64,000 nt of DNA. Origin: Mesobacillus foraminis (GTDB taxonomy: Bacteria; Bacillota; Bacilli; Bacillales; Cytobacillaceae). Numbering within the stretch: position 1 is the first letter of the stretch; each line of letters starts with the position of its first letter. The DNA is taken from contig NZ_SLVV01000003.1 in NCBI RefSeq assembly GCF_004340465.1, forward strand, positions 48,982-112,981, written 5' to 3'. The notes below the pieces were generated by a model that saw nothing but the letters and a program-made list of their open reading frames with translations, had not been told where the DNA came from and did no database searches. The position numbers and the translations under genes were made by a program. Shown piece by piece: positions 43,747 to 52,753 of the stretch.

Positions 43747-45030
43747 ATGAAGCATCTTCGATTCGCGGAAACCCCGCCGATGGGCTGGAACAGCTGGGAC
43801 TGTTACGGCGCAGCGGTGAGGGAAGAGGAAGTAAAAGGAAATGCAGAATATATGGCACGGGAATTAAAGCAATATGGGTGGGAATATATTGTAGTTGATA
43901 TCCAGTGGTCTGAACCAGGTGCCAACTCGTCGCAGTACCGGCCTTTTGTGCCGCTGGAAATGGATGCGTTTTCCCGGCTTGTACCGGCTGTGAACCGTTT
44001 TCCTTCAGCCGCGGATGGAAAGGGTTTCAAGCCGCTGGCTGATTATGTACATAGCCTTGGGCTGAAATTTGGCATTCATATCATGCGCGGCATACCGAGA
44101 CAGGCGGTTCATGACAATACGCCGATAAAAGGAACGGACGCAAGGGCACGGGATATTGCCCACCCTAATTCCATTTGTCCATGGAATACGGATATGTACG
44201 GAGTGGATGCTTCAAAGGAAGGAGCGCAGGAATACTATAACTCCCTGTTTGACCTGTACGCCTCGTGGGATGTGGACTTTGTCAAAGTGGACGATATCGC
44301 GGCATCGCGCCTCTATGGGATGCATCTTGCCGAAATTGAACTGATCCGGAAGGCAATTGACCAGTGCGGCCGGGACATGGTGCTGAGCCTGTCACCTGGA
44401 CCTGCGCCGGTTGAGCATGCGGAAGAGCTGAAAAAGAGCGCGAATATGTGGAGGATGACCGACGATTTCTGGGATCACTGGAACCTGCTGTATGCGATGT
44501 TTGAACGCTGCGAGAAATGGGCGCCTCACACAGGCCCTGGAAATTGGCCGGACTGCGATATGCTGCCGCTTGGCCATATTGGCATCCGGAGTGTCGATGG
44601 CGGCGGCGGGGACCGCTATACCCGGTTCACCAAAGAGGAGCAGATTACGATGATGACGCTTTGGTCCATATTCCGTTCGCCGCTGATGTTCGGAGGAGAG
44701 CTTCGCGATAATGATGACTGGACTCTGTCCCTCCTGACGAATGAAGAGGTCATCAAGGTCAATCAAAGCAGCACCAACAGCCGCCTGGTTTACCGGGAAG
44801 GCGGGAAAATCGTCTGGGCTGCGGATGGACTCGATGGCGAAACCTATGCAGCTTTGTTTAATACTGGAAATGATTTTACAGAAATTGGTGTAACTCTTGA
44901 CCAGCTGGGTATTAAAAAGAGGGATGTAAACGTAAAGGACCTTTGGAACAAAAAGGAGATCGGCCCGGCAGAAAATGAAATTAGCATGGAACTTCCAGCC
45001 CATGGAGCCTGTCTCTTGCGCCTGCGTTAA
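43747..45030 (+). CDS. GH27 glycosidase, predicted beta-L-arabinopyranosidase
   Basis: A 427-residue cytoplasmic GH27 enzyme. The family opening PPMGWNSWDCYG is present; the nucleophile is Asp182 in DFVKVDD and the acid/base lies at Asp239/Asp240 in RMTDDFWD. Alpha-galactosidases have an IDDCW-type motif after strand two; here it is VVDIQW, with Ile52 in place of the Asp that binds the galactose C6 hydroxyl. The same change is described in the Geobacillus beta-L-arabinopyranosidase (Ile67), so a five-carbon substrate fits better than galactose. The setting inside an arabinan island supports this. No signal peptide is seen. Confidence 0.75.
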   Translation: MKHLRFAETPPMGWNSWDCYGAAVREEEVKGNAEYMARELKQYGWEYIVVDIQWSEPGANSSQYRPFVPLEMDAFSRLVPAVNRFPSAADGKGFKPLADYVHSLGLKFGIHIMRGIPRQAVHDNTPIKGTDARARDIAHPNSICPWNTDMYGVDASKEGAQEYYNSLFDLYASWDVDFVKVDDIAASRLYGMHLAEIELIRKAIDQCGRDMVLSLSPGPAPVEHAEELKKSANMWRMTDDFWDHWNLLYAMFERCEKWAPHTGPGNWPDCDMLPLGHIGIRSVDGGGGDRYTRFTKEEQITMMTLWSIFRSPLMFGGELRDNDDWTLSLLTNEEVIKVNQSSTNSRLVYREGGKIVWAADGLDGETYAALFNTGNDFTEIGVTLDQLGIKKRDVNVKDLWNKKEIGPAENEISMELPAHGACLLRLR

Positions 45031-45068
45031 GAGCTGCACTGATATTCTACTGGAAAGGAGGCTCTTTT

Positions 45069-46820
45069 ATGGGAAGTATTCGCTGGATTTGGGGCTATAT
45101 AAGGAATTATAAACGGAGGTTTTTCCTCGGCCTTTTCATGGCTCTGGTGGTGGCAGGGCTGAACATGGTCAATCCCTGGCTGTCGGGGAGGATCATTGAT
45201 GAGGTCATCTATGGCAAACAGGAGAACCTGCTTCTTCCATTCCTGGGTGTCATGATCGGAATCACATTGATTAGGACAGTGGTCCGTTACAGCTATCAGC
45301 TTGTATTTGAAACCGTGTCCCAGAACTCTATTTTTAAAATCAGGGAAAATCTTTATGACCGCCTCCAGCATTTGGATTTTAGTTTTTATGATAAAACCAA
45401 GACGGGGGACATCATGGCCAGGATGACAGGTGATATGGAGGCTGTCCGCCATTTTACCGCCTGGACCATCTATATGATTTTTGAGAATGCGACAATTCTG
45501 TTGCTGGCGGTTGGATTCATGTTTTATATTCATCCTCCGCTTGCCCTGTGCATGCTTGCAGTCGCGCCGGCCATCGGCTTTTTCGCCTACAGACTGGCCA
45601 ATACCGTAAGGCCGACCTTTTCCGCGATTCGGGAGCAGTTTTCAAGACTGAATTCGGTTGTTCAGGAAAACATCAGCGGAAACCGCGTGGTAAAGGCATT
45701 CGCCAGGGAAGATTATGAAATGGAAAAATTCTCGGTGCAAAATGAAGCCTTTAAACAAAGGAGCCTTGATTCTGCAAGGGTATGGGAAAGATTTTTGCCT
45801 GTCCTGGATTCCCTTGCCGGCACGCTGACCGTCGTGATGATTTTTGCGGGCGGAATCATGGTCATTAATGGCTCGCTGACTTTCGGGGAACTGGTTACCT
45901 TCAACTCCCTCATCTGGGCGCTGAATAACCCGATGCGCATGGCCGGCTGGCTCATCAATGATGTTCAGCGGTTCATCGCGTCGGCCGAAAAAATTGAGGA
46001 TCTCCTGAGAGTGGAGCCTTGTATAAAAAATCTCCCGAACTCCAAAAAGATTGACGAGTTAAAAGGGGTCGTGGAATTTAACTCGGTTGGGTTCAGCTAT
46101 GGGGACGAAAAAGTGCTCAAGAATATCTCTTTCAGGGCAAAGCCGGGTGAAACGGTAGGAATCATCGGGCCAACAGGTGCCGGGAAGTCTACGCTGATCA
46201 ACTTGCTGAGCCGCTTTTATGACACTGATACAGGGGAAGTACGCGTGGATGGCATCAATGTCAAACAGTGGGAGATTCAAAAGCTGAGGAGCAATATGGC
46301 GACCGTCATGCAAGACATCTTCCTGTTTTCGGATACCATCGAGGGCAATATCGCCTATGGGGTGCCGGATGCTACCGTTGAAGAAGTCATAGATGCAGCC
46401 AAGAAAGCGGAGGCCCATGAATTTATCCTGGAAATGCCCGAGCAATACGATACCATCGTCGGGGAGAGAGGCGTAGGCCTGTCAGGAGGGCAGCGGCAAA
46501 GAATTGCGCTGGCAAGGGCACTGCTCAAGGATCCGTCCATCCTTATTCTTGACGATACCACTTCAAGTGTGGATATGGAAACCGAGCTGAAAATCCAGAA
46601 AACCCTGAAATCCATTTTAATGGAGAAAACCTGTTTTATCATTGCCCACCGCATCTCTTCCGTAAAAGAAGCGGACCTGATCCTCGTAATGGAGGACGGA
46701 AAAATCATTGAACAAGGAACCCATAGTGAACTGCTGGCGAAAAAAGGCTATTACCATCATGTCTACCAAAATCAATTTGGCAACTTTGAAAACCAGCACT
46801 CACAGGAGGGAGTGAGCTAA
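45069..46820 (+). CDS. ABC exporter half-transporter with degenerate catalytic site
   Basis: A 583-residue type IV (MsbA/BmrC-like) ABC half-transporter: six membrane helices (about 1-320) and a nucleotide-binding domain with Walker A GPTGAGKST (from Gly367), signature LSGGQRQR and Walker B ending Asp495-Asp496. Asp496 occupies the catalytic glutamate position, so the ATP site it contributes should be degenerate. This is usual for one partner of heterodimeric exporters such as BmrCD or TM287/288. The next gene begins immediately after the stop. It resembles the B. subtilis YfiB/YfiC pair. The start follows GGAAAGGAGG. Confidence 0.85.
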   Translation: MGSIRWIWGYIRNYKRRFFLGLFMALVVAGLNMVNPWLSGRIIDEVIYGKQENLLLPFLGVMIGITLIRTVVRYSYQLVFETVSQNSIFKIRENLYDRLQHLDFSFYDKTKTGDIMARMTGDMEAVRHFTAWTIYMIFENATILLLAVGFMFYIHPPLALCMLAVAPAIGFFAYRLANTVRPTFSAIREQFSRLNSVVQENISGNRVVKAFAREDYEMEKFSVQNEAFKQRSLDSARVWERFLPVLDSLAGTLTVVMIFAGGIMVINGSLTFGELVTFNSLIWALNNPMRMAGWLINDVQRFIASAEKIEDLLRVEPCIKNLPNSKKIDELKGVVEFNSVGFSYGDEKVLKNISFRAKPGETVGIIGPTGAGKSTLINLLSRFYDTDTGEVRVDGINVKQWEIQKLRSNMATVMQDIFLFSDTIEGNIAYGVPDATVEEVIDAAKKAEAHEFILEMPEQYDTIVGERGVGLSGGQRQRIALARALLKDPSILILDDTTSSVDMETELKIQKTLKSILMEKTCFIIAHRISSVKEADLILVMEDGKIIEQGTHSELLAKKGYYHHVYQNQFGNFENQHSQEGVS

Positions 46821-48605
46821 GTGGCACGGAATAAATTCGATGTGGATGAAGAACTCGAATCACCTTTTAACCCCCAGCATTTTAAGCGGATGCTGACTTA
46901 TATCGCTCCATACCGGAACAGGATTATCATCACGGTTATCCTCATGCTGGTTGCCAGCGGGGCAAATTTGATCGGCCCTTTTCTGATTAAGCAGGCGATT
47001 GATACAGAAATTCCTGATGGAGACGTTTCAGGGCTGACCCTCTTGGCGGGCATTTATCTGGCTGCACTGATTGTCACCGGAATCTGTATGAAATTCAGGA
47101 TCCGCATCATGTCCGAAATCGGGCAGAGCATCATTAAAGCCATCCGGAAGGATTTGTTCGAGAACCTGCAGAAGCTATCGTTTTCCTTTTATGACAGCAG
47201 GCCTCACGGAAAGATTCTTGTCCGGGTCGTCAACTATGTCAACTCATTAAGCGATCTGCTGTCAAATGGAATTATCAATCTCATAACAGACCTATTTTCA
47301 ATCGCCGTTATTGTCGGATTCATGCTCGCAATCGATGTAAAGCTGACCCTTTATGCGATGGCCGGATTCCCGGTGCTGGCGGGCATTATTTTTATCATCA
47401 AAAATGCGCAGCGAAGAGCATGGCAGAAGTTGAGCAACAAACAGTCCAACTTGAATGCCTACATCCATGAAAGCATCAACGGGATTAAAATTACCCAGGC
47501 TTTTGTCCGGGAAGAAGAAAACAAGCAGATCTTTGAAGAGGTTTCCGACAGCTACCGGGGCTCATGGATGAAAGCAGTAAGAATTCAATTCCTGCTTTGG
47601 CCGTCCATCGAGAACATCTCGGTGCTCACTGTTTCCCTGGTTTATATCGTGGGAATCTCGAGCATCGCCAATGGAGGAGTCACTGTTGGTTCCCTGGTTG
47701 CCTTTATCGGCTATATCTGGATGTTCTGGGCTCCGCTCGCCAATATCGGGAACTTCTATAATGCCATAATTAATGCGATGGCCTATCTCGAGAGGATTTT
47801 CGAAACCATCGATGAAAAGCCTGAAGTGGTGAGTGACCCGAATGCTGCCGAGTTGAAGCCAATTAAAGGAAAAGTCACTTTTGATGATGTGACTTTTGCC
47901 TATGAAGAAGGGTCTCCGATCTTGAAAAATGTCTCCATCGATGTGAAGCCTGGGGAAACCGTCGCCCTGGTGGGTGCGACAGGCTCTGGCAAAACTACTA
48001 TTGTCTCGTTGCTGAGCCGCTTTTATAACGTCACAGACGGGCAGATTAAAATAGATGGAGTGGATATCAGCACCGTGACCATTCCGTCGCTGAGGAAACA
48101 GATGGGAATCATGCTCCAGGACCCGTTCATTTTTTCAGGAACCATCATGGACAATATCCGCTACGGCCGGCTTGATGCCACCGATGAGGAAGTGATTGAA
48201 GCCGCCAAAACGGTTCAGGCCCATGACTTTATCAGTTCCCTGAAGGATGGATATGAAACCGAAGTGAATGAAAGAGGAACAAGACTTTCCTCCGGCCAAA
48301 GGCAGCTGATTTCGTTTGCAAGGGCGCTGCTTGCCGATCCGAAAATCCTTGTCCTTGATGAAGCTACTTCCAGCATCGACACCGAAACGGAGCTTGCAAT
48401 GCAGAAGGGAATGGAGCACCTTCTGGAAGGAAGGACTTCGTTTATTATTGCGCACAGGCTTTCCACCATCCAGAATGCAGATAAAATCCTGTTCATCGAT
48501 AATGGGAAAATCATTGAGGAAGGTACCCATACCGAGCTGCTGGCGAGGAAAGGACCATACTATAAGCTGTACCGGTCACAGTCCCACTCACTCGCAGCAG
48601 GGTGA
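46821..48605 (+). CDS. ABC exporter half-transporter with canonical catalytic site
   Basis: A 594-residue partner of the preceding protein, with the same membrane-NBD layout. Walker A is GATGSGKTT, the signature is the variant LSSGQRQL, and Walker B is LVLDEATSSID with the catalytic Glu514. The mixed pair (Asp in one, LSSGQ in the other) is consistent with one canonical and one degenerate ATP site. It starts with GTG directly after the TAA of the upstream gene, with AGGAGGG inside that gene's end, so translation is coupled. The substrate is unknown; a bidirectional terminator follows. Confidence 0.85.
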   Translation: MARNKFDVDEELESPFNPQHFKRMLTYIAPYRNRIIITVILMLVASGANLIGPFLIKQAIDTEIPDGDVSGLTLLAGIYLAALIVTGICMKFRIRIMSEIGQSIIKAIRKDLFENLQKLSFSFYDSRPHGKILVRVVNYVNSLSDLLSNGIINLITDLFSIAVIVGFMLAIDVKLTLYAMAGFPVLAGIIFIIKNAQRRAWQKLSNKQSNLNAYIHESINGIKITQAFVREEENKQIFEEVSDSYRGSWMKAVRIQFLLWPSIENISVLTVSLVYIVGISSIANGGVTVGSLVAFIGYIWMFWAPLANIGNFYNAIINAMAYLERIFETIDEKPEVVSDPNAAELKPIKGKVTFDDVTFAYEEGSPILKNVSIDVKPGETVALVGATGSGKTTIVSLLSRFYNVTDGQIKIDGVDISTVTIPSLRKQMGIMLQDPFIFSGTIMDNIRYGRLDATDEEVIEAAKTVQAHDFISSLKDGYETEVNERGTRLSSGQRQLISFARALLADPKILVLDEATSSIDTETELAMQKGMEHLLEGRTSFIIAHRLSTIQNADKILFIDNGKIIEEGTHTELLARKGPYYKLYRSQSHSLAAG

Positions 48606-48616
48606 TTCCTGGTCCA

Positions 48617-48681
48617 CAAAAAAAGAGACGACTCAAGCAGTGCCGTTCCATTGCGGCACTTTGAGTTCGTCTCTTTTTTTA
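48617..48681. terminator. Bidirectional terminator between the ABC operon and araR
   Basis: AAAAAGAGACGA pairs with TCGTCTCTTTTT (with small bulges) around CTCAA..TTGAG and AGTGCCG..CGGCACT. It serves both converging genes. Confidence 0.85.
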
Positions 48682-49839
48682 TTCCTGGGAAACCGTAATC
48701 GGCTGCTGCAGGTCACTGGTGATTGGTTTAGTAGAATTCCGGATGACAAGCTCGGGATCATAGATGATGGAATCTTGCTCATTGCCGTCTTCATGCTTGT
48801 TCTCGACAGCGGAAACAATCCACTTCGCTGCGTCAATGCCCATCTGCATTTTTGGATGGGTAACGGAAGTAATCTTCACATCAGAGGCGGTCGCCAGGTA
48901 GGAATCATCATAACCGACAATTGAAATATCGTCCGGAACGTTCAACCCATGCTCTCTCAGCATGTCGATCACTGCGAGGGCCATTTGGTCGTTGTAGCAG
49001 ACAATCCCTGTTGGCATGGTTTCCGGTGAATCCAATAATCCATTCAGCTTATCAAGGATGCCCGATTTTTCGTCCTCGGTTGAATAAGTAATGATCATTT
49101 CAGGGAAAAAAGTGATATTATTTTTTCTAAACGCACTGACAAATCCTTTCATCCGGTAGACACCCTGAAGGTCATCCGTTTTAAACAGGCCGATAATTCT
49201 TTCATGGCCCTGATGGATTAAATGGTCTGTTGCAATGAATCCGCCCTTCTCATCATTCAGCAGCATATGGGGTGGATTAAGCTGCGAGTAAAACTGGTTA
49301 ATCATTAAGTAAGGAATGTTTTTCTGCTCCATTTGCAGGTAGTAATTGACGTTGGGGTTGTAGCCGCTACTTTTTGTCGGCTCGACAATCAGACCGTCAA
49401 TATTCCTGCTAAGCATGGTTTCAAGACACTGCTTTTCCTTCTCAATATCATTATCCGTACAGGCAAAAACAAGGGAGTACCCTTTGGAGGTCAAATAGGA
49501 CTCGATTCCTTTAATGATTGAAGGGAAGATATAGTCCGATATATAGGTTGTAATGACTCCGATATTTTTTCCGCCAGCTGGTTCCGCGGCGGGTTCCTGA
49601 GGAGCGGGATGTGGTTCCCGCGCGAGGCTGGATACAAAAGTTCCTGCTCCCTGCTCCCTGTAAAGCCACCCCTCATGGACCAGGTCACCCACAGCCTGGC
49701 GAACCGTATGACGGCTGACCCCGAACATCTTGACGAGTTCATTTTCAGAATAGATTTTTTCCCCGGGCTGTACATCCCCGTTTTCAATCCATTCCTTGAT
49801 TTTATCTTTTACCATTATATATTTAGTGGGTTGCCGCAA
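48679..49839 (-). CDS. araR: Arabinose-responsive repressor AraR
   Basis: A 386-residue repressor with a GntR winged helix (about 1-70; SENELVKMFGVSRHTVRQAV) fused to a LacI/GalR-type sugar-binding domain (about 85-370), a combination characteristic of AraR. B. subtilis AraR binds ATTTGTACGTACAAAT-like operators and releases them on binding L-arabinose. I take the TTG at 49839 as start: GGTGAT lies upstream and PTKYIMVKDKIKEWI aligns with the AraR N-terminus. ATG 49815 lacks a ribosome binding site. It is divergent from araN, and an operator lies on its own promoter. Confidence 0.92.
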   Translation of the reverse strand: MRQPTKYIMVKDKIKEWIENGDVQPGEKIYSENELVKMFGVSRHTVRQAVGDLVHEGWLYREQGAGTFVSSLAREPHPAPQEPAAEPAGGKNIGVITTYISDYIFPSIIKGIESYLTSKGYSLVFACTDNDIEKEKQCLETMLSRNIDGLIVEPTKSSGYNPNVNYYLQMEQKNIPYLMINQFYSQLNPPHMLLNDEKGGFIATDHLIHQGHERIIGLFKTDDLQGVYRMKGFVSAFRKNNITFFPEMIITYSTEDEKSGILDKLNGLLDSPETMPTGIVCYNDQMALAVIDMLREHGLNVPDDISIVGYDDSYLATASDVKITSVTHPKMQMGIDAAKWIVSAVENKHEDGNEQDSIIYDPELVIRNSTKPITSDLQQPITVSQE

Positions 49840-49876
49840 TTATATCACCGCTTTCAACTTGTCTAAAATTAACGTC

Positions 49877-49892
49877 ACTCATACGTACAACT
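49877..49892 (-). promoter_or_regulatory. AraR operator at the araR promoter
   Basis: CTCATACGTACAACTA carries the ACGTAC core and one good GTACAA half-site; the centre is near 49884.5. It lies just downstream of a minus-strand -10 box TATAAT (49899-49904), so AraR probably represses itself. Confidence 0.6.
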
Positions 49893-50068
49893 AATTCCAT
49901 TATACACGAATGTCAGGAAGAATACAGTACACAAAGAGAAAAGTACAGGTTAAATTTTAATTGTGCAAAAATGCGGTCATTTCCTAGTATTTCGACAAAT
50001 TTCGGACACATTGTCCGGACATATATGGGTGGTTTCACAATTTTTATATAATTTCAAAAAAAAACGGA

Positions 50069-50097
50069 TTGACATGTACGAACAGGTGCCTTAATAT
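50069..50097 (+). promoter_or_regulatory. araN promoter
   Basis: A perfect -35 TTGACA (50069-50074), a 17-bp spacer and -10 TAATAT (50092-50097). An AraR-like site overlaps the -35 box and spacer, and a cre site follows at 50107. Confidence 0.7.
50072..50087 (+). promoter_or_regulatory. AraR operator overlapping the araN promoter
   Basis: ACATGTACGAACAGGT matches the AraR operator pattern with the core TGTACG; the centre is about 50079.5. Its overlap with the -35 box would block RNA polymerase. Confidence 0.6.
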
Positions 50098-50106
50098 GAA
50101 ACATAT

Positions 50107-50120
50107 AGAAGGCGCTTTCA
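50107..50120 (-). promoter_or_regulatory. cre site downstream of the araN promoter
   Basis: On the minus strand TGAAAGCGCCTTCT matches the cre consensus at 13 of 14 positions. It lies a few bases past the expected transcription start, consistent with CcpA repression. Confidence 0.6.
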
Positions 50121-50220
50121 ACGAGAGGGCGGCTTCGAAAAAAGTAGATTAGAAGTGGTTGATTTCAGTAGATTTGGAACTTAAGAGAGAGCCAGGAGGA
50201 GTTGGTGTGTGGACATCATG

Positions 50221-50236
50221 ACATGTACGTACATAT
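50221..50236 (+). promoter_or_regulatory. Second AraR operator in the araN leader
   Basis: ACATGTACGTACATAT has the full palindromic core TGTACGTACA; the centre is 50228.5, 149 bp from the first site. Cooperative binding with DNA looping, as in B. subtilis ara promoters, is plausible. GTACGTC follows as a further half-site. Confidence 0.65.
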
Positions 50237-50318
50237 AGTACGTCTTCAGGTTTGGATAAAAAGTTTGTAGAAATAGGCAGAAAACTACCATCTTATTTAA
50301 AAAATGGGGGAATTTTAT

Positions 50319-51686
50319 ATGTTTAAGTCCCGTAAGTTAGTTGTATTGATGATGGCTGTACTGATGATGATCGGTGCGGTGCTTGGCGGATGCTCCAGCA
50401 AGAGCAGCGGAAGCGAAGGCAAAAGCAAGGACGGAAAAGTCGAACTTACTTTTATGTTCAGAGGCCAGCCTAAAGAACAAGAGGCTTATCAGAAAGTTAT
50501 TAAAAAATACAATGAAACAAACCCGAACGTTAAGGTTAACGTGGTAACTGTAGCGCCTGACCAATATGATACAAAACTGAAGGCCGCAATTGCCGGACGC
50601 AAAATTCCGGATGTATTCTTCTATAACCCGGCTCAAGTAAAAGCTTATGTAAACTCCGGCGTTCTTCTTGACATCACTGAGCACGTTGAAAGCGCTGAAG
50701 ATGTGAAATTGGAAAACATCTGGGAGAAGGGTGTTGCCAAGTACCGTTATGATGGAGAAACTTTAGGGCAAGGTGCAATCTACGGTCTTCCAAAAGACTT
50801 GGGGCCATTTGCTCTTGGCTACAACAAGACAATGTTTGAAAAAGCAGGAATTCCTCTTCCTGACAAGGACAAGCCATATACATGGGATCAATTCATCGAA
50901 GTTTCCAAGAAGCTGACCCAGGATACAAATGGCGATGGCAAGAGTGACCAATATGCAACAGGTTTCAACGTTTCATGGGCATTGCAGGCATTTGTCTGGA
51001 GCAACGGTGCAGACTGGATTGATGAAACAAAGACAAAGGTAACAGTTGATGATCCAAAGTTTATCGAAGCATTGCAATTCTTTGCTGACATGCAAAACAA
51101 GCACAAAATTACTCCTTCCATCTCTGAAGCTCAGACACTTGATACGTACCAAAGATGGATGAAAGGCGAATTGGCGTTCTTCCCTGTAGGTCCATGGGAT
51201 ATGGCAACTTATGCAGAACAATTGAAATTTGATTATGACTTAATGCCTTGGCCTGCTGGTTCCACTGGCGAAACAGCAACATGGATTGGTTCACTTGGAA
51301 TTGGTGTAGGAGCAACTACGAAGCATGCGAAAGAAGCATCTGAGCTTGCATTGTTCCTATCTGCTAACCAGGAAGGTCAAGAAGACCTGGTTAATGCACA
51401 GGTACAGCTTCCAAACAACGTAAAGGTTGCTGAACAGTGGGTGGCCGATGACTCCATCAAGCCAGCCAACAAGAAGGAATTCCTTGACATCATCAATGAT
51501 TATGGCCGTGGTTTCCCTGCTGAATCTACTTATACTGGTGAATGGTACGACGAATTCTTCAAAAACATCCAGCCAGTCCTTGACGGCAAGAAAACGGCTG
51601 AGCAATACGTAAAAGAAGAACAGCCTAAAATGCAGAAGCTATTAGATGCAGCGATCGAGCAGGAAAAACAGTCTTCTAAAAAATAA
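50319..51686 (+). CDS. araN: Arabino-oligosaccharide ABC transporter, binding lipoprotein
   Basis: A 455-residue family 1 extracellular solute-binding protein. A lipoprotein signal peptide ends at the lipobox LGGC (Cys about 24), followed by a Ser/Lys linker and a mature sugar-binding domain beginning ELTFMFRGQ. With AraP and AraQ it forms the importer for arabinose oligomers in B. subtilis. The cluster lacks a dedicated ATPase, as expected because such systems share MsmX. ATG 50319 follows GGGGG. The gene carries two AraR operators and a cre site upstream. Confidence 0.85.
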   Translation: MFKSRKLVVLMMAVLMMIGAVLGGCSSKSSGSEGKSKDGKVELTFMFRGQPKEQEAYQKVIKKYNETNPNVKVNVVTVAPDQYDTKLKAAIAGRKIPDVFFYNPAQVKAYVNSGVLLDITEHVESAEDVKLENIWEKGVAKYRYDGETLGQGAIYGLPKDLGPFALGYNKTMFEKAGIPLPDKDKPYTWDQFIEVSKKLTQDTNGDGKSDQYATGFNVSWALQAFVWSNGADWIDETKTKVTVDDPKFIEALQFFADMQNKHKITPSISEAQTLDTYQRWMKGELAFFPVGPWDMATYAEQLKFDYDLMPWPAGSTGETATWIGSLGIGVGATTKHAKEASELALFLSANQEGQEDLVNAQVQLPNNVKVAEQWVADDSIKPANKKEFLDIINDYGRGFPAESTYTGEWYDEFFKNIQPVLDGKKTAEQYVKEEQPKMQKLLDAAIEQEKQSSKK

Positions 51687-51703
51687 TTAGTGTGACCAAG
51701 AGT

Positions 51704-51744
51704 AAATGGCGCCAGTTTAATAGGGAACATCGCTGGCGCCATTT
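51704..51744 (+). terminator. Hairpin between araN and araP
   Basis: AAATGGCGCCAG pairs with CTGGCGCCATTT. The following T tract is broken (TTTATTCC). Such hairpins after binding-protein genes often reduce permease expression and stabilise the upstream message. Confidence 0.65.
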
Positions 51745-51832
51745 ATTCCTTTTATCTAAATTTTTTCTCACCAAGAAATTTAGAGAAAGGGAATTTCTAT
51801 AAGTAATTCTTTAATGAAAGGGTGGGGGGAAA

Positions 51833-52723
51833 GTGAAAGCAACGTCAAAACTGTATCGAACAGAAGAGAGATACGCATACTTATTTATTGCAGCGCCCTT
51901 CCTAGGTTTTCTCATTTTTGCACTCGTTCCTTTAGTTTATGCCATATATGGATCCTTTACCGACTGGAACGGTTTGGGGCAAATGAATTTTATAGGTCTG
52001 GAAAACTTCAAGAATGTATTCCAGGATGAGTATTTTTACAAAGCCATGTACAATACCCTTTTTATGATGCTTGGTATTCCAATCGGAATTGTCCTGGCTT
52101 TACTGCTTGCAATGGGTCTGAACAGGGGGATCCCTGGAACAAGTACCTTCCGCGTGATTTACTACATTCCGGTCATCTCTTCCATCGCCGCTATTTCCAT
52201 TCTATGGCAGTGGGCCTATAACGGAGACTATGGATTGGTCAACCAGTTCCTTGCCCTGATTGGCATTGAAGGTCCAAACTGGCTGCAAAATACTTCTACC
52301 GTAAAGCCTGCCTTGATCATCATGGCAGTGTGGAAGGGTCTTGGCTATACGATGCTTCTTTACTTAGCAGCGCTTCAAAGTGTGCCGAAGTCCTACTATG
52401 AAGCCGCGAAGCTTGATGGGGCTAACGCTCTCCAGGCATTCTGGCATATTACCCTGCCAATGGTGAAGCCTGTAACCTTCTTCATCATCGTCACAAACAT
52501 TATTGGCGGTGCCCAGATCTTTACGGAAATCAACGTCATGACACCTACGGGCGGACCGGAATACAGCTCTGCTTCCGTCGTATTTTATATCTGGCAAAAA
52601 GCTTTCGGTAATTTCCAGCTAGGTTATGCATCAGCAATGGCCTTAGTACTTGGACTTTTCATCTTTATCATTACCCTGATTCAATTTAAGATCAATGAAA
52701 AGAATTCTTTTGACATGGATTAA
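51833..52723 (+). CDS. araP: Arabino-oligosaccharide ABC transporter, permease AraP
   Basis: A 296-residue inner permease of the MalF type with six membrane helices. The EAA loop, which contacts the ATPase, reads YEAAKLDGANALQAFWHITLP. It starts with GTG at 51833 after AGGGTGGGGGGA. It lies between araN and araQ, which fixes the role. Confidence 0.88.
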   Translation: MKATSKLYRTEERYAYLFIAAPFLGFLIFALVPLVYAIYGSFTDWNGLGQMNFIGLENFKNVFQDEYFYKAMYNTLFMMLGIPIGIVLALLLAMGLNRGIPGTSTFRVIYYIPVISSIAAISILWQWAYNGDYGLVNQFLALIGIEGPNWLQNTSTVKPALIIMAVWKGLGYTMLLYLAALQSVPKSYYEAAKLDGANALQAFWHITLPMVKPVTFFIIVTNIIGGAQIFTEINVMTPTGGPEYSSASVVFYIWQKAFGNFQLGYASAMALVLGLFIFIITLIQFKINEKNSFDMD

Positions 52724-52753
52724 TAAAGATGAAGAATAAGAAGAAAGGGGTTT

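Noticed and set aside
43747-45030. Plain alpha-galactosidase
   Set aside because: The family is right (GH27), but the galactose-selecting Asp is Ile and the context is arabinan use.
49850-49855. cre site in the araR leader (TGAAAGCGGTGATA)
   Set aside because: Only 11 of 14 positions match, and the end of the stretch serves as the araR ribosome binding site.
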